Counted from the first letter of the stretch, positions 28,079 through 36,225 are shown. The stretch: DNA of 37,940 nucleotides from Actinobacillus capsulatus DSM 19761 (GCF_000374285.1 NZ_KB893950.1:1-37940), one strand, 5' to 3'. The notes: generated by a model not told the origin, from the letters alone. Translations and numbers: made by a program.

Positions 28079-28182
28079 ATTTGTAACATTTTCATCTTCT
28101 TATGATATTTCCGAATATAAATTATTTGAACATTCAAATTTAGTAAAATTTGGTGTTTTATTATGTCACTATAAAAAATAAT
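28079..28182. promoter_or_regulatory. AT-rich spacer with candidate -10 box before repeat-like module
   Basis: About 100 nt of very AT-rich sequence. It contains CAAATTT/AATTTGG symmetry (about 28135-28153) and a TATAAA at 28170-28175 that would place a transcript start at about 28182. That is exactly the 5' side of the first repeat-like hairpin. No good -35 is visible. Confidence 0.35.
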
Positions 28183-28272
28183 TTCGCATTTTACTAAGAA
28201 TGCGTGGATTGAAACCAAAGCAGTTATAAGCTGAAGAAAATTCGCCTCCCTTCGGGGAGGTGTGTTACAAAA
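28183..28272 (+). ncRNA. Degenerate I-C repeat / spacer-like / repeat module upstream of cas5c
   Basis: Two hairpins both begin TTCGC. The first (28183-28215) has stem CGCATT/AATGCG (28185-28190, 28199-28204) followed by TGGATTGAAAC (28205-28215). That is 10 of 11 identical to the array handle TGTATTGAAAC and equal to the handle common in type I-C repeats elsewhere. Then come 25 spacer-like nt (28216-28240). The second hairpin (28241-28272) has stem CGCCTCCC/GGGAGGTG (28243-28250, 28255-28262) with a TTCG loop and a poorly matching handle. No T run follows, so it is not a terminator. It could yield a Cascade-bound regulatory RNA or a site where Cas5 cuts or represses its own mRNA. Whether it is transcribed is not known. 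Confidence 0.55.
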
Positions 28273-28288
28273 TGAAAGGGAGCATAGT

Positions 28289-28966
28289 ATGCCAAACAAA
28301 ATCAAACTCCATATTTGGGGTGATTATGCTTGTTTTACCCGCCCTGAAATGAAGGTGGAGCGGGTGTCTTATGATGTGATTACGCCGTCTGCGGCACGGG
28401 GGATTTTGGCGGCGGTGCATTGGAAGCCGGCGATTCGCTGGGTGATTGATAAAATTTATGTTTTAAAACCGATTCAGTTTGAGTCAGTTCGCCGTAATGA
28501 GTTGGGCAGTAAAATTTCCGCTAGTAAAATCAGTGGGGCGATGAAACGCAAAACGGTGGCGGATTTATACACTGTGATTGAAGATGATCGCCAACAGCGT
28601 GCTGCTACTGTGCTGAAAAATGTGGGCTACGTCATTGAGGCTCACGCTGTGCTGACCAAAATGGCAGGCGAGGCAGAAACCGTCACTAAGCATATTGAAA
28701 TGTTCAAACGCCGTGCGAAAAAGGGGCAATGTTTCCAACAACCTTGTATGGGCGTGCGTGAATTTGCGGCAAATTTTGCCTTGATTGATGACGATGAGCC
28801 GTTACCTGAATGTTTTTTGGCAGAAAATGAGCGAGATCGTGATTTAGGTTGGATGTTACACGATATTGATTTTGAGCACGGTAATCAACCTCGTTTCTTC
28901 CGTGCAGAAATGAAAAATGGCATGATTGACGTGCCGCCATTTTATGCCGAGGAGGTCAAATCATGA
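28289..28966 (+). CDS. cas5c: Cas5c (Cas5d), crRNA-processing subunit of type I-C Cascade
   Basis: In type I-C this protein replaces Cas6: it cuts pre-crRNA at the base of the repeat hairpin and stays on the 5' handle. The 225-residue RAMP protein begins NKIKLHIWGDYACFTRPEMKVE and contains YDVITPSAARGIL (28-40) and the QCFQQPCMGVREFAANF block (147-163), all typical. The upstream in-frame start at 28262 lies inside the repeat-like hairpin. The ATG at 28289 fits the family and has AAAGGGAG upstream. It overlaps cas8c by ATGA. Confidence 0.95.
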   Translation: MPNKIKLHIWGDYACFTRPEMKVERVSYDVITPSAARGILAAVHWKPAIRWVIDKIYVLKPIQFESVRRNELGSKISASKISGAMKRKTVADLYTVIEDDRQQRAATVLKNVGYVIEAHAVLTKMAGEAETVTKHIEMFKRRAKKGQCFQQPCMGVREFAANFALIDDDEPLPECFLAENERDRDLGWMLHDIDFEHGNQPRFFRAEMKNGMIDVPPFYAEEVKS

Positions 28967-30732
28967 TTCTCTCCGCTTTAACCCGCTATTATTACCGCCT
29001 TGCAGCACAAGAAGATCGTTTAACAGGTGAAGCCAAAGTACCTTCCTATGGTTTTAGTGAAGAAAAAATTGGTTGGGTACTAGAATTGGATTCAAAGGGA
29101 AATTTGGTAAATGTGATTCCAAATTTAACCGCTGACAAGAAACCCAAAGCTAAATTGATGAGCGTACCTCGCCCTGAAAAACGCACGTCTGGCATTAAAC
29201 CTAATTTTCTGTGGGATAAAACGGCTTATGTGCTAGGCGTGGAAAGCAATCAAGATAAAGCCACCGCAAAAGATCAATCTATCAAATTCGCCGAGAAAAC
29301 CTTTGAGGCATTTAAACAGTACCATTTGGATTTGCTTGCGGATTCCAATGATGAAGGTTTAATGGCGATAAGCAATTTCCTGCAACAATGGCAAGCCACA
29401 CATTTTGCCGAATCAATTTGCCCTGCCGAAATGCTTGACGCAAATGTCGTGTTTAAATTAGTGGGAACAAGCGGTTATATTCATCAGCGAGAAGCCGCAC
29501 AAACCCTTTGGGCAAGTTTATTGGTTAACGAAGACAGCGAACAAGGACTATGCTTAATCAGCGGCGAAATCGCCCCGATTGCACGCCTCCACCCTGCGAT
29601 TAAAGGTGTTTATGGCGGGCAAAGTGCAGGCGGTTCAATCATTTCTTTTAATAAAGAATCTTTCACCTCATTTGGTAAGGAACAAGGCAGTAATGCCCCC
29701 GTTTCTGAACAAGCCGCTTTTGCTTACACCACTGCTTTAAATTATTTACTACGCACCGAGAAACATCGTTTAACTATTGGCGATGCGAGTACCGTCTTTT
29801 GGGCGGAAGCAGATAATACCACCCAAGCAGAAGCTGCCGAAGGGTTCTTTGCTGCCCTAATGACCCCACCTGATGACGATCAAGAAAACCAAAAAATCTT
29901 TGATGAATTGCAAAAAATCAGCAAAGGACGACCGCTTGCAGAAATTTCCCCAGAATTATCTGAAAATACCCGTTTTTATGTGTTGGGGCTTGCTCCGAAT
30001 GCGGCTCGAATTTCGGTGCGTTTTTGGCTGGATACCACCTTTGGGCGACTGGCAAAAAATCTTAGTGAACATTGGCAAGATCTCGCTCTTGAGCCTTGTG
30101 CCTGGAAAACGCCTCCCTCCATTTGGCGATTGTTATTACAAACTGCTTCATTAGGCAAAAGTGAGAACATTTCTCCTGTCTTGGCAGGCGAAATGGCTCG
30201 GGCGGTTATTAGCGGTCATTTATATCCGATGAGTTTACTTTCACAGTTAGTGACTCGAATCCGAGCAGACGGCGATATTAACGGCTTGCGAGTAGCATTA
30301 ATGAAAGCAGTCTTACAACGAAAATTTAGAAAAGGTCTTATAAAACAAGGAGTTCCTATGAGCTTAAATAAAGAAAGCGATAACCACGCTTACGTGCTTG
30401 GCAGGTTATTTGCGGTATTAGAAAGAATCCAAAGCCAAGCGTTAGGCGAATTAAATGCTGGCATTGCCGACCGCTATTATGGTTCTGCGTCTGCCGTGCC
30501 ATTTTTCGTTTTCCCACGCTTGTTAAGAGGTGCAAAACATCATTTAGCTCGCTTACGAAAAGATAAAGGTGGTATAGCTGCGAATTTGGAGCAGGATTTA
30601 GGTGAAATTATCTCGGTTTTACCTGAAACTTTCCCTCGCCATTTAAGCATTGAGGAACAAAGTTGCTTTGCGATTGGCTATTACCACCAAAAATTTACCA
30701 AAACCGAAACTGCAAAATCTATGGAAAACTAA
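28963..30732 (+). CDS. cas8c: Cas8c (Csd1), large subunit of type I-C Cascade
   Basis: The large subunit recognises the PAM and recruits Cas3. The 589-residue protein opens with ILSALTRYYYRLA and the EEKIGWVLELD segment. It contains PRPEKRTSGIKPNFLWDKTAYVLG (about 69-92), the hallmark of the Csd1/Cas8c family, and FWLDTTFGRLAKNL in the central region. In I-C systems an internal start in cas8c produces a small Cas11-like subunit. ATGs in the last third (for example 30358, preceded by AAGGAG) are candidates: this one has a strong ribosome site and would give 124 residues. The start overlaps cas5c by 4 nt and cas7c follows by 9 nt. Confidence 0.95.
   Translation: MILSALTRYYYRLAAQEDRLTGEAKVPSYGFSEEKIGWVLELDSKGNLVNVIPNLTADKKPKAKLMSVPRPEKRTSGIKPNFLWDKTAYVLGVESNQDKATAKDQSIKFAEKTFEAFKQYHLDLLADSNDEGLMAISNFLQQWQATHFAESICPAEMLDANVVFKLVGTSGYIHQREAAQTLWASLLVNEDSEQGLCLISGEIAPIARLHPAIKGVYGGQSAGGSIISFNKESFTSFGKEQGSNAPVSEQAAFAYTTALNYLLRTEKHRLTIGDASTVFWAEADNTTQAEAAEGFFAALMTPPDDDQENQKIFDELQKISKGRPLAEISPELSENTRFYVLGLAPNAARISVRFWLDTTFGRLAKNLSEHWQDLALEPCAWKTPPSIWRLLLQTASLGKSENISPVLAGEMARAVISGHLYPMSLLSQLVTRIRADGDINGLRVALMKAVLQRKFRKGLIKQGVPMSLNKESDNHAYVLGRLFAVLERIQSQALGELNAGIADRYYGSASAVPFFVFPRLLRGAKHHLARLRKDKGGIAANLEQDLGEIISVLPETFPRHLSIEEQSCFAIGYYHQKFTKTETAKSMEN
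30358..30732 (+). CDS. Candidate internal-start Cas11c small subunit within cas8c
   Basis: In frame with cas8c, an AAGGAG site (about 30346-30351) precedes ATG at 30358. The predicted product is 124 residues, starting MSLNKESDNHAYVLGRLF. Type I-C systems are known to make a Cas11 small subunit from an internal site at this position of cas8c. The strong in-gene ribosome site is the direct evidence; expression is inferred. Confidence 0.65.
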   Translation: MSLNKESDNHAYVLGRLFAVLERIQSQALGELNAGIADRYYGSASAVPFFVFPRLLRGAKHHLARLRKDKGGIAANLEQDLGEIISVLPETFPRHLSIEEQSCFAIGYYHQKFTKTETAKSMEN

Positions 30733-30741
30733 GGAAATATT

Positions 30742-31614
30742 ATGTCTATTCAAAATCGCTATGAATTTGTTTTTTTCTTTGATGTAACCAACGGCAACCC
30801 AAATGGTGATCCAGATGCAGGCAATATGCCACGCCTTGATCCTGAAACCAGTAAAGGTTTGGTTACCGATGTTTGTCTAAAGCGCAAAATCCGTAATTTT
30901 ATTGAGATGAGTTACGAAAATGAGGCAGGTTACGAAATCTATGTGAAAGAAAAAAGTGTTCTGAACTTACAAAACAAACGTGCTTATGAAGCATTAGGCA
31001 TTGAGCCTGAAGCAAAAAGATTGCCGAAAGAAGAAGCCAAAGCCCGAGAAATTACCGCTTGGATGTGTAAAAACTTTTTCGATATTCGCACCTTTGGGGC
31101 GGTAATGACTACCGAAGTAAACAGCGGACAGGTGCGAGGCCCTGTACAACTGGCGTTTGCTCAATCTATCGATCCGATTATTCCTCTGGAAGTATCGATC
31201 ACACGAATGGCAGTAACCAACGAAAAAGATCTAGAAAATAAAAGTGCGATTCAAACAATGGGGCGTAAATATATCGTGCCTTACGCACTTTACCGTGTTC
31301 ACGGCTTTATCTCTGCCAAACTAGCGGAAAAAACGGGCTTTTCCGATGAAGACGTACAAAAACTTTGGCAAGCATTACAGCTTATGTTTGAACACGACCG
31401 TTCTGCCGCGCGTGGCGAAATGGCAGCTCGTAAATTGGTTGTGTTTAAACACGATAGCGAATTAGGTAATCAACCTGCTCATAAATTGTTTGAAACGGTA
31501 AAAGTTGAACGTATCAATGGCGAAAAAGACACGCCAGCGAAAGGCTATGATGATTACCGTATCAGCGTGCAAGCTGATGGTTTAAATGGCGTAACCGTTG
31601 AAGAACTGCTGTAA
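30742..31614 (+). CDS. cas7c: Cas7c (Csd2), backbone subunit of type I-C Cascade
   Basis: The 290-residue RAMP protein forms the helical backbone along the crRNA spacer. It contains [17 protein letters not shown] (about 11-27), [23 protein letters not shown] and [22 protein letters not shown], all standard Csd2 features. It follows cas8c by 9 nt with an AAGGAA site. Its stop overlaps the cas4 start by one base (TAATG), so the cas genes are tightly coupled. Confidence 0.96.
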   Translation: MSIQNRYEFVFFFDVTNGNPNGDPDAGNMPRLDPETSKGLVTDVCLKRKIRNFIEMSYENEAGYEIYVKEKSVLNLQNKRAYEALGIEPEAKRLPKEEAKAREITAWMCKNFFDIRTFGAVMTTEVNSGQVRGPVQLAFAQSIDPIIPLEVSITRMAVTNEKDLENKSAIQTMGRKYIVPYALYRVHGFISAKLAEKTGFSDEDVQKLWQALQLMFEHDRSAARGEMAARKLVVFKHDSELGNQPAHKLFETVKVERINGEKDTPAKGYDDYRISVQADGLNGVTVEELL

Positions 31615-32282
31615 TGGACGATTTGCAACATTCTGCTGAAATTTTACCGCTTGTTCAGCCCCAATTTGGCAATGACAAGCGGTTGATTTCGCTTTCTGCT
31701 TTGCAACATTACGCTTTCTGCCCCCGCCAATGTGCCTTGATCCACAATGAACAGGCGTGGGCAGAGAATTTTCTCACCGCTCAAGGCAAGGCATTGCACG
31801 AGCGAGTGGATTCAAGCGAGCCTGAAGTTCGCAAAGGGATTCGTTTTGAGCGAACGGTTCACGTTGCAGCGGAAAAATTAGGCATAAGTGGCATTTTAGA
31901 TTTGGTCGAGCGAGATTTGAAAACAGGCGAACTAAAGCCTGTGGAATATAAACGTGGCAAGCCCAAACTTGATCCGATTGATGAAATCCAACTCTGTGCC
32001 CAAGCGTTATGTTTGGAAGAAATGACGGGGCAAACTATTAATGAGGGTGCGTTGTGGTATATGCAAACTCGCCACCGTTTACCAATCATTTTTTCTACCG
32101 AACTACGCACCAAAACCCTTGTAACCATTGCAGAAGTGCGATCACTTTTAAACAGCGGAACAACCCCTCCTCCCGAATACAGTAAACGCTGCAAAGCCTG
32201 CTCTCTCATCGACCTCTGCCAACCGCAGTTATTGGAAAGGGATAGGTCGAAAGGGTATGTTGTGGGGTTGTTTGGGGAGTAG
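31614..32282 (+). CDS. cas4: Cas4 nuclease (adaptation, type I-C)
   Basis: Cas4 trims prespacers and helps select those next to a correct PAM, acting with Cas1-Cas2. The 222-residue RecB-like protein has the iron-sulfur cysteines C36 (YAFCPRQ) and C193, C196, C202 (CKACSLIDLC). The PD-(D/E)XK core is D96 (ILDLV) and E111-x-K113 (VEYKRG), with Q126. Two exact Apl uptake cores lie near the start (31648 and 31675 region), unlike cas3. cas1 starts 46 nt downstream. Confidence 0.95.
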   Translation: MDDLQHSAEILPLVQPQFGNDKRLISLSALQHYAFCPRQCALIHNEQAWAENFLTAQGKALHERVDSSEPEVRKGIRFERTVHVAAEKLGISGILDLVERDLKTGELKPVEYKRGKPKLDPIDEIQLCAQALCLEEMTGQTINEGALWYMQTRHRLPIIFSTELRTKTLVTIAEVRSLLNSGTTPPPEYSKRCKACSLIDLCQPQLLERDRSKGYVVGLFGE

Positions 32283-32328
32283 AGTTGAGCACTGGTTCAA
32301 TGTCGTCAATTTTTTAGGAATTTTAACA

Positions 32329-33342
32329 ATGCGCAAACTCCAAAACACTCTCTATATCACCACCCAAGGTAGCTGTTTGCACAAAGAGCGGGAAACTTTG
32401 GTGGTGGAGCAAGATCGGAAGAAAGTGGCACAGTTGCCGATACATTCCATAGGGCATATTTTTTGTTTTGGGAATGTGTTAGTGTCGCCGTTTTTAATGG
32501 GATTTTGTGGCGAAAATAACGTAAATTTGGCGTTTTTTACCGAAAATGGACGTTATCTTGGACGGTTGCAAGGGCGACAAAGTGGTAATGTATTGTTACG
32601 CCGAGCCCAGTATAAAAAGTCGGAGACCAACCCCCTGCCTGTTGCTCGCAACATCATTGCTGCCAAAATTCAAGCATCTAAGCGTGTGTTACAACGGCAA
32701 ATTCGTAATCATGGCGAAAATGCTGACCTTCAATCGGCAATTACTGCATTAAATTACAGCCTGCAACAGTTGAAAACAGCAGACAATTTGGATTTGATTC
32801 GAGGTATTGAGGGCGATGCCGCTTCCCGTTATTTTGGAATGTTTTCTCATCTTATCAAAGAAAATAGTGGTTTCCACTTTAACGGACGTAATCGTCGCCC
32901 ACCTCGTGATGGTGTGAATGCCTTGCTTTCATTTCTTTATAGTATTTTAGGGAAAGATATTAGCGGGGCATTGCAAGGTGTAGGGCTTGATCCACAAATT
33001 GGCTTTTTGCACGCAGATCGACCGGGGCGAGATAGCTTGGCTCAAGATATTTTGGAAGAATTTCGTGCGTGGTGGGGGGATAGAATGGTGTTGTCTCTTA
33101 TCAATCGAGGGCAGATTAAGCCTGATGATTTTGTGGTAGAAGCTAGCGGTGCGGTAACGCTCAAGCCTGAAGCAAGAAAATTACTATTTCAAACTTTGCA
33201 AGCGAAAAAACAAGAAAAAATCATCCACCCATTTTTAGAGGAAGAAGTGGAAATCGGCTTGTTACCTTATATTCAAGCGATGTTGTTGGCTCGTCATTTG
33301 CGAGGTGATTTAGCAGAATATCCACCGTTTTTAATGCGCTAG
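32329..33342 (+). CDS. cas1: Cas1 integrase (type I-C)
   Basis: Cas1 is the catalytic subunit of the spacer-integration complex. The 337-residue protein holds the metal-binding set E161 (RGIEGDAASRYF), H228 (GFLHADRPGR) and D240 (LAQDILEEFR). An in-frame upstream ATG at 32257 overlaps cas4 and adds 24 atypical residues. The ATG at 32329 gives the family's MRKLQNTLYITTQG N terminus with AGGA upstream. cas2 follows after 66 nt that contain an exact uptake core (33369-33377). Confidence 0.95.
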   Translation: MRKLQNTLYITTQGSCLHKERETLVVEQDRKKVAQLPIHSIGHIFCFGNVLVSPFLMGFCGENNVNLAFFTENGRYLGRLQGRQSGNVLLRRAQYKKSETNPLPVARNIIAAKIQASKRVLQRQIRNHGENADLQSAITALNYSLQQLKTADNLDLIRGIEGDAASRYFGMFSHLIKENSGFHFNGRNRRPPRDGVNALLSFLYSILGKDISGALQGVGLDPQIGFLHADRPGRDSLAQDILEEFRAWWGDRMVLSLINRGQIKPDDFVVEASGAVTLKPEARKLLFQTLQAKKQEKIIHPFLEEEVEIGLLPYIQAMLLARHLRGDLAEYPPFLMR

Positions 33343-33408
33343 CATTTGCAAAATTTTGTTGAAATTTGACCGCTTGTTTTTATTTTATTCATTGAGGAAT
33401 TGGCAACC

Positions 33409-33702
33409 ATGCTGATGTTGATTACCTACGATATTTCATTTGATGACCCCGAAGGGCAGGCTCGCCTACGCCGTATTGCTAAGCATTGTTTGGATTATGG
33501 TGTGCGGGCTCAGTATTCTGTGTTTGAGTGCGATGTTACACCCGACCAGTGGGTAATACTGAAAAATAAATTATTGGCAACTTACAACCCTGATTGTGAT
33601 AGTTTGCGTTTTTACCATTTAGGCAGTAAATGGCGGAATAAAGTCGAACATCACGGTGCAAAACCTGCAGTGGATATTTTTAAAGATACGTTAATTTTAT
33701 AA
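33409..33702 (+). CDS. cas2: Cas2 (type I-C)
   Basis: Cas2 is the small ferredoxin-fold dimer that scaffolds the Cas1-Cas2 integration complex. The 97-residue product begins MLMLITYDISFDDPEGQARLRR, with conserved D8, and has the SVFECDVTPDQW strand pattern. A TTG at 33400 could add three residues, but the ATG at 33409 lies at proper distance from GAGGAA (33394-33399). The leader and CRISPR array follow directly. Confidence 0.93.
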   Translation: MLMLITYDISFDDPEGQARLRRIAKHCLDYGVRAQYSVFECDVTPDQWVILKNKLLATYNPDCDSLRFYHLGSKWRNKVEHHGAKPAVDIFKDTLIL

Positions 33703-33892
33703 ATCGCTAACCTGTAGTTCTCATAAAAATGCTGGGAGGTTAGCGAATATACATTGTTCTTTAATAATCAAGGAATTAGAAAAAATAAGGTACAGTATAT
33801 TGGCGATATGCTATACTTTTTCCACTCTCTAAAAAACGTTAGCGAATAAAGGGAAATAAAGCCTGATATCTCAATACGTTATCTTTTAGGGG
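33703..33892 (+). promoter_or_regulatory. CRISPR leader
   Basis: 190 AT-rich nt between cas2 and the first repeat. GTTAGCGAATA occurs twice, at 33739-33749 and 33838-33848. A 9-bp inverted repeat CGCTAACCT/AGGTTAGCG (33705-33713, 33737-33745) overlaps the first copy. A TATACT -10-like box is at 33812-33817. The leader side is assigned because it adjoins cas2 and the opposite end has the degenerate repeat. The repeated motifs could guide Cas1-Cas2 or be leader-binding sites; this is inference. Confidence 0.7.
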
Positions 33893-34513
33893 GCAGCCAC
33901 CCACGCGTGGCTGTGTATTGAAACTTAATGAGAAAGTTGGAGCATCAACGATAGGAGGTGCAGCCACCCACGCGTGGCTGTGTATTGAAACTTTACGAGT
34001 TCTTCGGTCATTACCCATATATGTTGTGCAGCCACCCACGCGTGGCTGTGTATTGAAACCATTATGACACCCAATAACGAAGATAAGACGCTGGGCAGCC
34101 ACCCACGCGTGGCTGTGTATTGAAACATATTATCCACATAATTGCAGGTTATGTCAAATAGCAGCCACCCACGCGTGGCTGTGTATTGAAACGTATCGAG
34201 CGAAACCGCTACGGGCTTATCCTCTCGCAGCCACCCACGCGTGGCTGTGTATTGAAACCTGAAATCACACTCGCATTTTGGCGAATATCATCGCAGCCAC
34301 CCACGCGTGGCTGTGTATTGAAACATCGATCTATTACCGAGATGTTTCCTACATATCAAGCAGCCACCCACGCGTGGCTGTGTATTGAAACTGAAGGTGG
34401 GTTAGTTGGTGGATCATTTGCTGCTGCAGCCACCCACGCGTGGCTGTGTATTGAAACTTCCGTCATGTATCGGTCTCTCGCATAAGACGACGCAGCCACC
34501 CACGCGTGGCTGT
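33893..34513 (+). CRISPR. Type I-C CRISPR array, 10 repeats and 9 spacers
   Basis: Nine identical 32-nt repeats start at 33893, 33960, 34028, 34095, 34161, 34227, 34293, 34360 and 34426. A tenth (34492-34513) loses its 3' third and marks the trailer end. Each repeat can fold as CAGCCAC/GTGGCTG with a 6-nt loop, followed by the 11-nt handle TGTATTGAAAC, as Cas5c processing requires. Spacers are 34-36 nt. Transcription is on the plus strand from the cas2 side. Spacers read like phage genes (for example 34392-34425 is GT-rich and open as EGGLVGGSFAA), but no source can be named here. The perfect repeat identity suggests a maintained array. Confidence 0.98.
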
Positions 34514-34545
34514 TTTACTTTATATTTTGCATTGTTTGTTTTATT

Positions 34546-34575
34546 GGCGATTTTCATTTTGAGCTAAAACTCGCC
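34546..34575 (+). terminator. Weak hairpin after the array
   Basis: GGCGA (34546-34550) and TCGCC (34571-34575) flank TTTT...AAAA and are followed by T-rich sequence. It may end array transcription before rng. The stem is short and imperfect. Confidence 0.35.
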
Positions 34576-34661
34576 ACTTATTTGATCTTGTTTTTTGTTT
34601 TCTTACTTCGTCAATGTTAAACTTTAATGAATATGATTTAACGACTTAGAGAAAGATAACA

Positions 34662-36137
34662 ATGAGCGGTGCAGAATTATTAGTGAACGTGACGCCGAGT
34701 GAGACTCGGGTAGCGTTAGTTGAGAATGGATTGTTAAAAGAGCTTCATATTGAGCGTGAGGCGAAGCGAGGGATTGTCGGTAATATTTATAAAGGGCGGG
34801 TGACACGAGTTCTGCCGGGGATGCAGTCGGCATTTGTGGATATCGGCTTGGAAAAAGCAGCATTTTTACACGCTTCCGATATTGTTTCTCACACGGAATG
34901 TGTCGATGAAAATGAGAAGAAACAGTTTATCGTAAAAGATATTGCAGAGCTGGTGCGTGAAGGGCAGGATATTATCGTACAAGTGGTGAAAGACCCAATT
35001 AGTACCAAAGGTGCGCGTTTAACTACGGATATTACCTTGCCTTCTCGCTATTTGGTATTTATGCCGGAAAATAGCCATGTGGGTGTTTCGCAACGTATCG
35101 AAAGTGAGGAAGAACGTAATCGCTTAAAAGCGTTGGTTGAGCCTTATTGTGATGAACTCGGCGGCTTTATTGTGCGCACAGCAGCGGAAGAGGTTTCGGA
35201 AGAAAGTTTGCAGCAAGATACGATTTTCTTGAAACGTTTATGGCGTAAAATTTTAGAGCGAAAAGCAAAATATCCTGTTAAATCAATGTTATATGGTGAG
35301 TTGGCGCTAGCGCAACGTGTCCTGCGTGATTTTGTCGGCACACATATCAGTTCGATTCGCATTGACTCGAACATGACCTATGAACAAGTTAAAGAGTTTT
35401 TAGCGGAGTTTATGCCAGAACTGACCGAAAACGTGAGTTTATATAGCGGTAGTCAAACGTTATTTGATGCTTATGGGGTGGAAGATGCGATCCAAAAAGC
35501 GTTGGATAAACGGGTCGATTTAAAATCGGGCGGTTATTTAATTATTGAGCAAACCGAAGCAATGACCACCATTGATATTAATACCGGTGCATTTGTCGGT
35601 CATCGCAATTTGGCGCATACGATTTTTAATACCAATATCGAAGCGACCCAAGCGATTGCACATCAATTACAACTGCGTAATTTAGGCGGCATTATCATTA
35701 TTGATTTTATTGATATGCAAGAAGAAGATCACCGTGAGCGAGTGTTGCAATCATTACAAGAAGCGCTAAAAGGTGATCGTGTTAAAACCAATGTGAATGG
35801 CTTTACCCAACTGGGTTTGGTGGAGATGACCCGCAAGCGTACCCGAGAAAGTTTGGAACGTGTGCTGTGTTGCGATTGTTCGGCGTGTAAAGGGCGTGGC
35901 ACGATTAAAACGGTCGAAACCGTCTGCTATGAAATTCTGCGTGAGATTGTGCGTGTTCATCACCTGTTCAAAACCGAAAAAGTGCGTGTTTATGCTTCAA
36001 AAGATGTGGCGGAATATTTGATTAACGAAGAAACGCACGCTTCGATTGCTGAGTTAGAAGTTTTTATCGGTAAGAAAATCGAAATTAAATTAGAACCTTA
36101 CTATCATCAAGATCAGTTTGATGTTGTTGTCATGTAA
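34662..36137 (+). CDS. rng: Ribonuclease G
   Basis: RNase G is an endoribonuclease related to RNase E. It matures the 5' end of 16S rRNA and takes part in mRNA decay. The 491-residue protein starts with the S1-like domain (GNIYKGRVTRVLPGMQSAFVDIGL, about 40-63). It contains the 5'-sensor and catalytic DNase-I-like region, with MTTIDINTGAFVG and GGIIIIDFIDM supplying the metal-binding Asp residues. The zinc-link region is CCDCSACKGRG. It lacks the RNase E degradosome tail, so it is RNase G and not RNase E. It ends at an uptake-like terminator. Confidence 0.96.
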   Translation: MSGAELLVNVTPSETRVALVENGLLKELHIEREAKRGIVGNIYKGRVTRVLPGMQSAFVDIGLEKAAFLHASDIVSHTECVDENEKKQFIVKDIAELVREGQDIIVQVVKDPISTKGARLTTDITLPSRYLVFMPENSHVGVSQRIESEEERNRLKALVEPYCDELGGFIVRTAAEEVSEESLQQDTIFLKRLWRKILERKAKYPVKSMLYGELALAQRVLRDFVGTHISSIRIDSNMTYEQVKEFLAEFMPELTENVSLYSGSQTLFDAYGVEDAIQKALDKRVDLKSGGYLIIEQTEAMTTIDINTGAFVGHRNLAHTIFNTNIEATQAIAHQLQLRNLGGIIIIDFIDMQEEDHRERVLQSLQEALKGDRVKTNVNGFTQLGLVEMTRKRTRESLERVLCCDCSACKGRGTIKTVETVCYEILREIVRVHHLFKTEKVRVYASKDVAEYLINEETHASIAELEVFIGKKIEIKLEPYYHQDQFDVVVM

Positions 36138-36140
36138 TTG

Positions 36141-36198
36141 ACAAACGGTCGAATTTTGTGAAAGTTTTGCAAATTTTTCCTAAAATCCGACCGTTTGT
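36141..36198 (+). terminator. Inverted uptake-like pair, terminator of rng
   Basis: ACAAACGGTCG (36141-36151) and CGACCGTTTGT (36188-36198) form an 11-bp stem 4 nt after the rng stop. Both arms carry the same one-base variant of the Apl core (ACAAACGGT for ACAAGCGGT), so the pair has evolved together as a stem. Confidence 0.7.
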
Positions 36199-36225
36199 TT
36201 CCTACCAAAAATCTGTAAAATCGCT

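Noticed and set aside
28163..28174. Mini-ORF ATG-TCA-CTA-TAA just before the first repeat-like hairpin, as a CreT-like toxin
   Set aside because: No ribosome site and only three sense codons, one of which overlaps the candidate TATAAA box. Chance occurrence in AT-rich DNA is likely.
28245..28260. The CCTCCC-TTCG-GGGAGG hairpin as a terminator of the ATPase-nuclease pair
   Set aside because: The sequence after it is TGTGTTACAAAATG, with no T run, so intrinsic termination is unlikely.
31690..31706. 8-nt match in cas4 to the seed of the spacer-like stretch at 28216
   Set aside because: The flanking PAM on the relevant strand would be TTG, not TTC. About one such 8-mer match is expected by chance in the window.
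33839..34485. Open frames across the array on both strands with repeated peptides such as FNTQPRVGGC and SQPPTRGCVLK
   Set aside because: They are translations of the CRISPR repeats. The periodic peptides reflect the 66-68 nt repeat-spacer unit and there are no ribosome sites.
36138..36143. TTGACA directly after rng as the lysS -35 box
   Set aside because: It is over 80 nt from the TATAAT at 36226 and overlaps the rng terminator stem.
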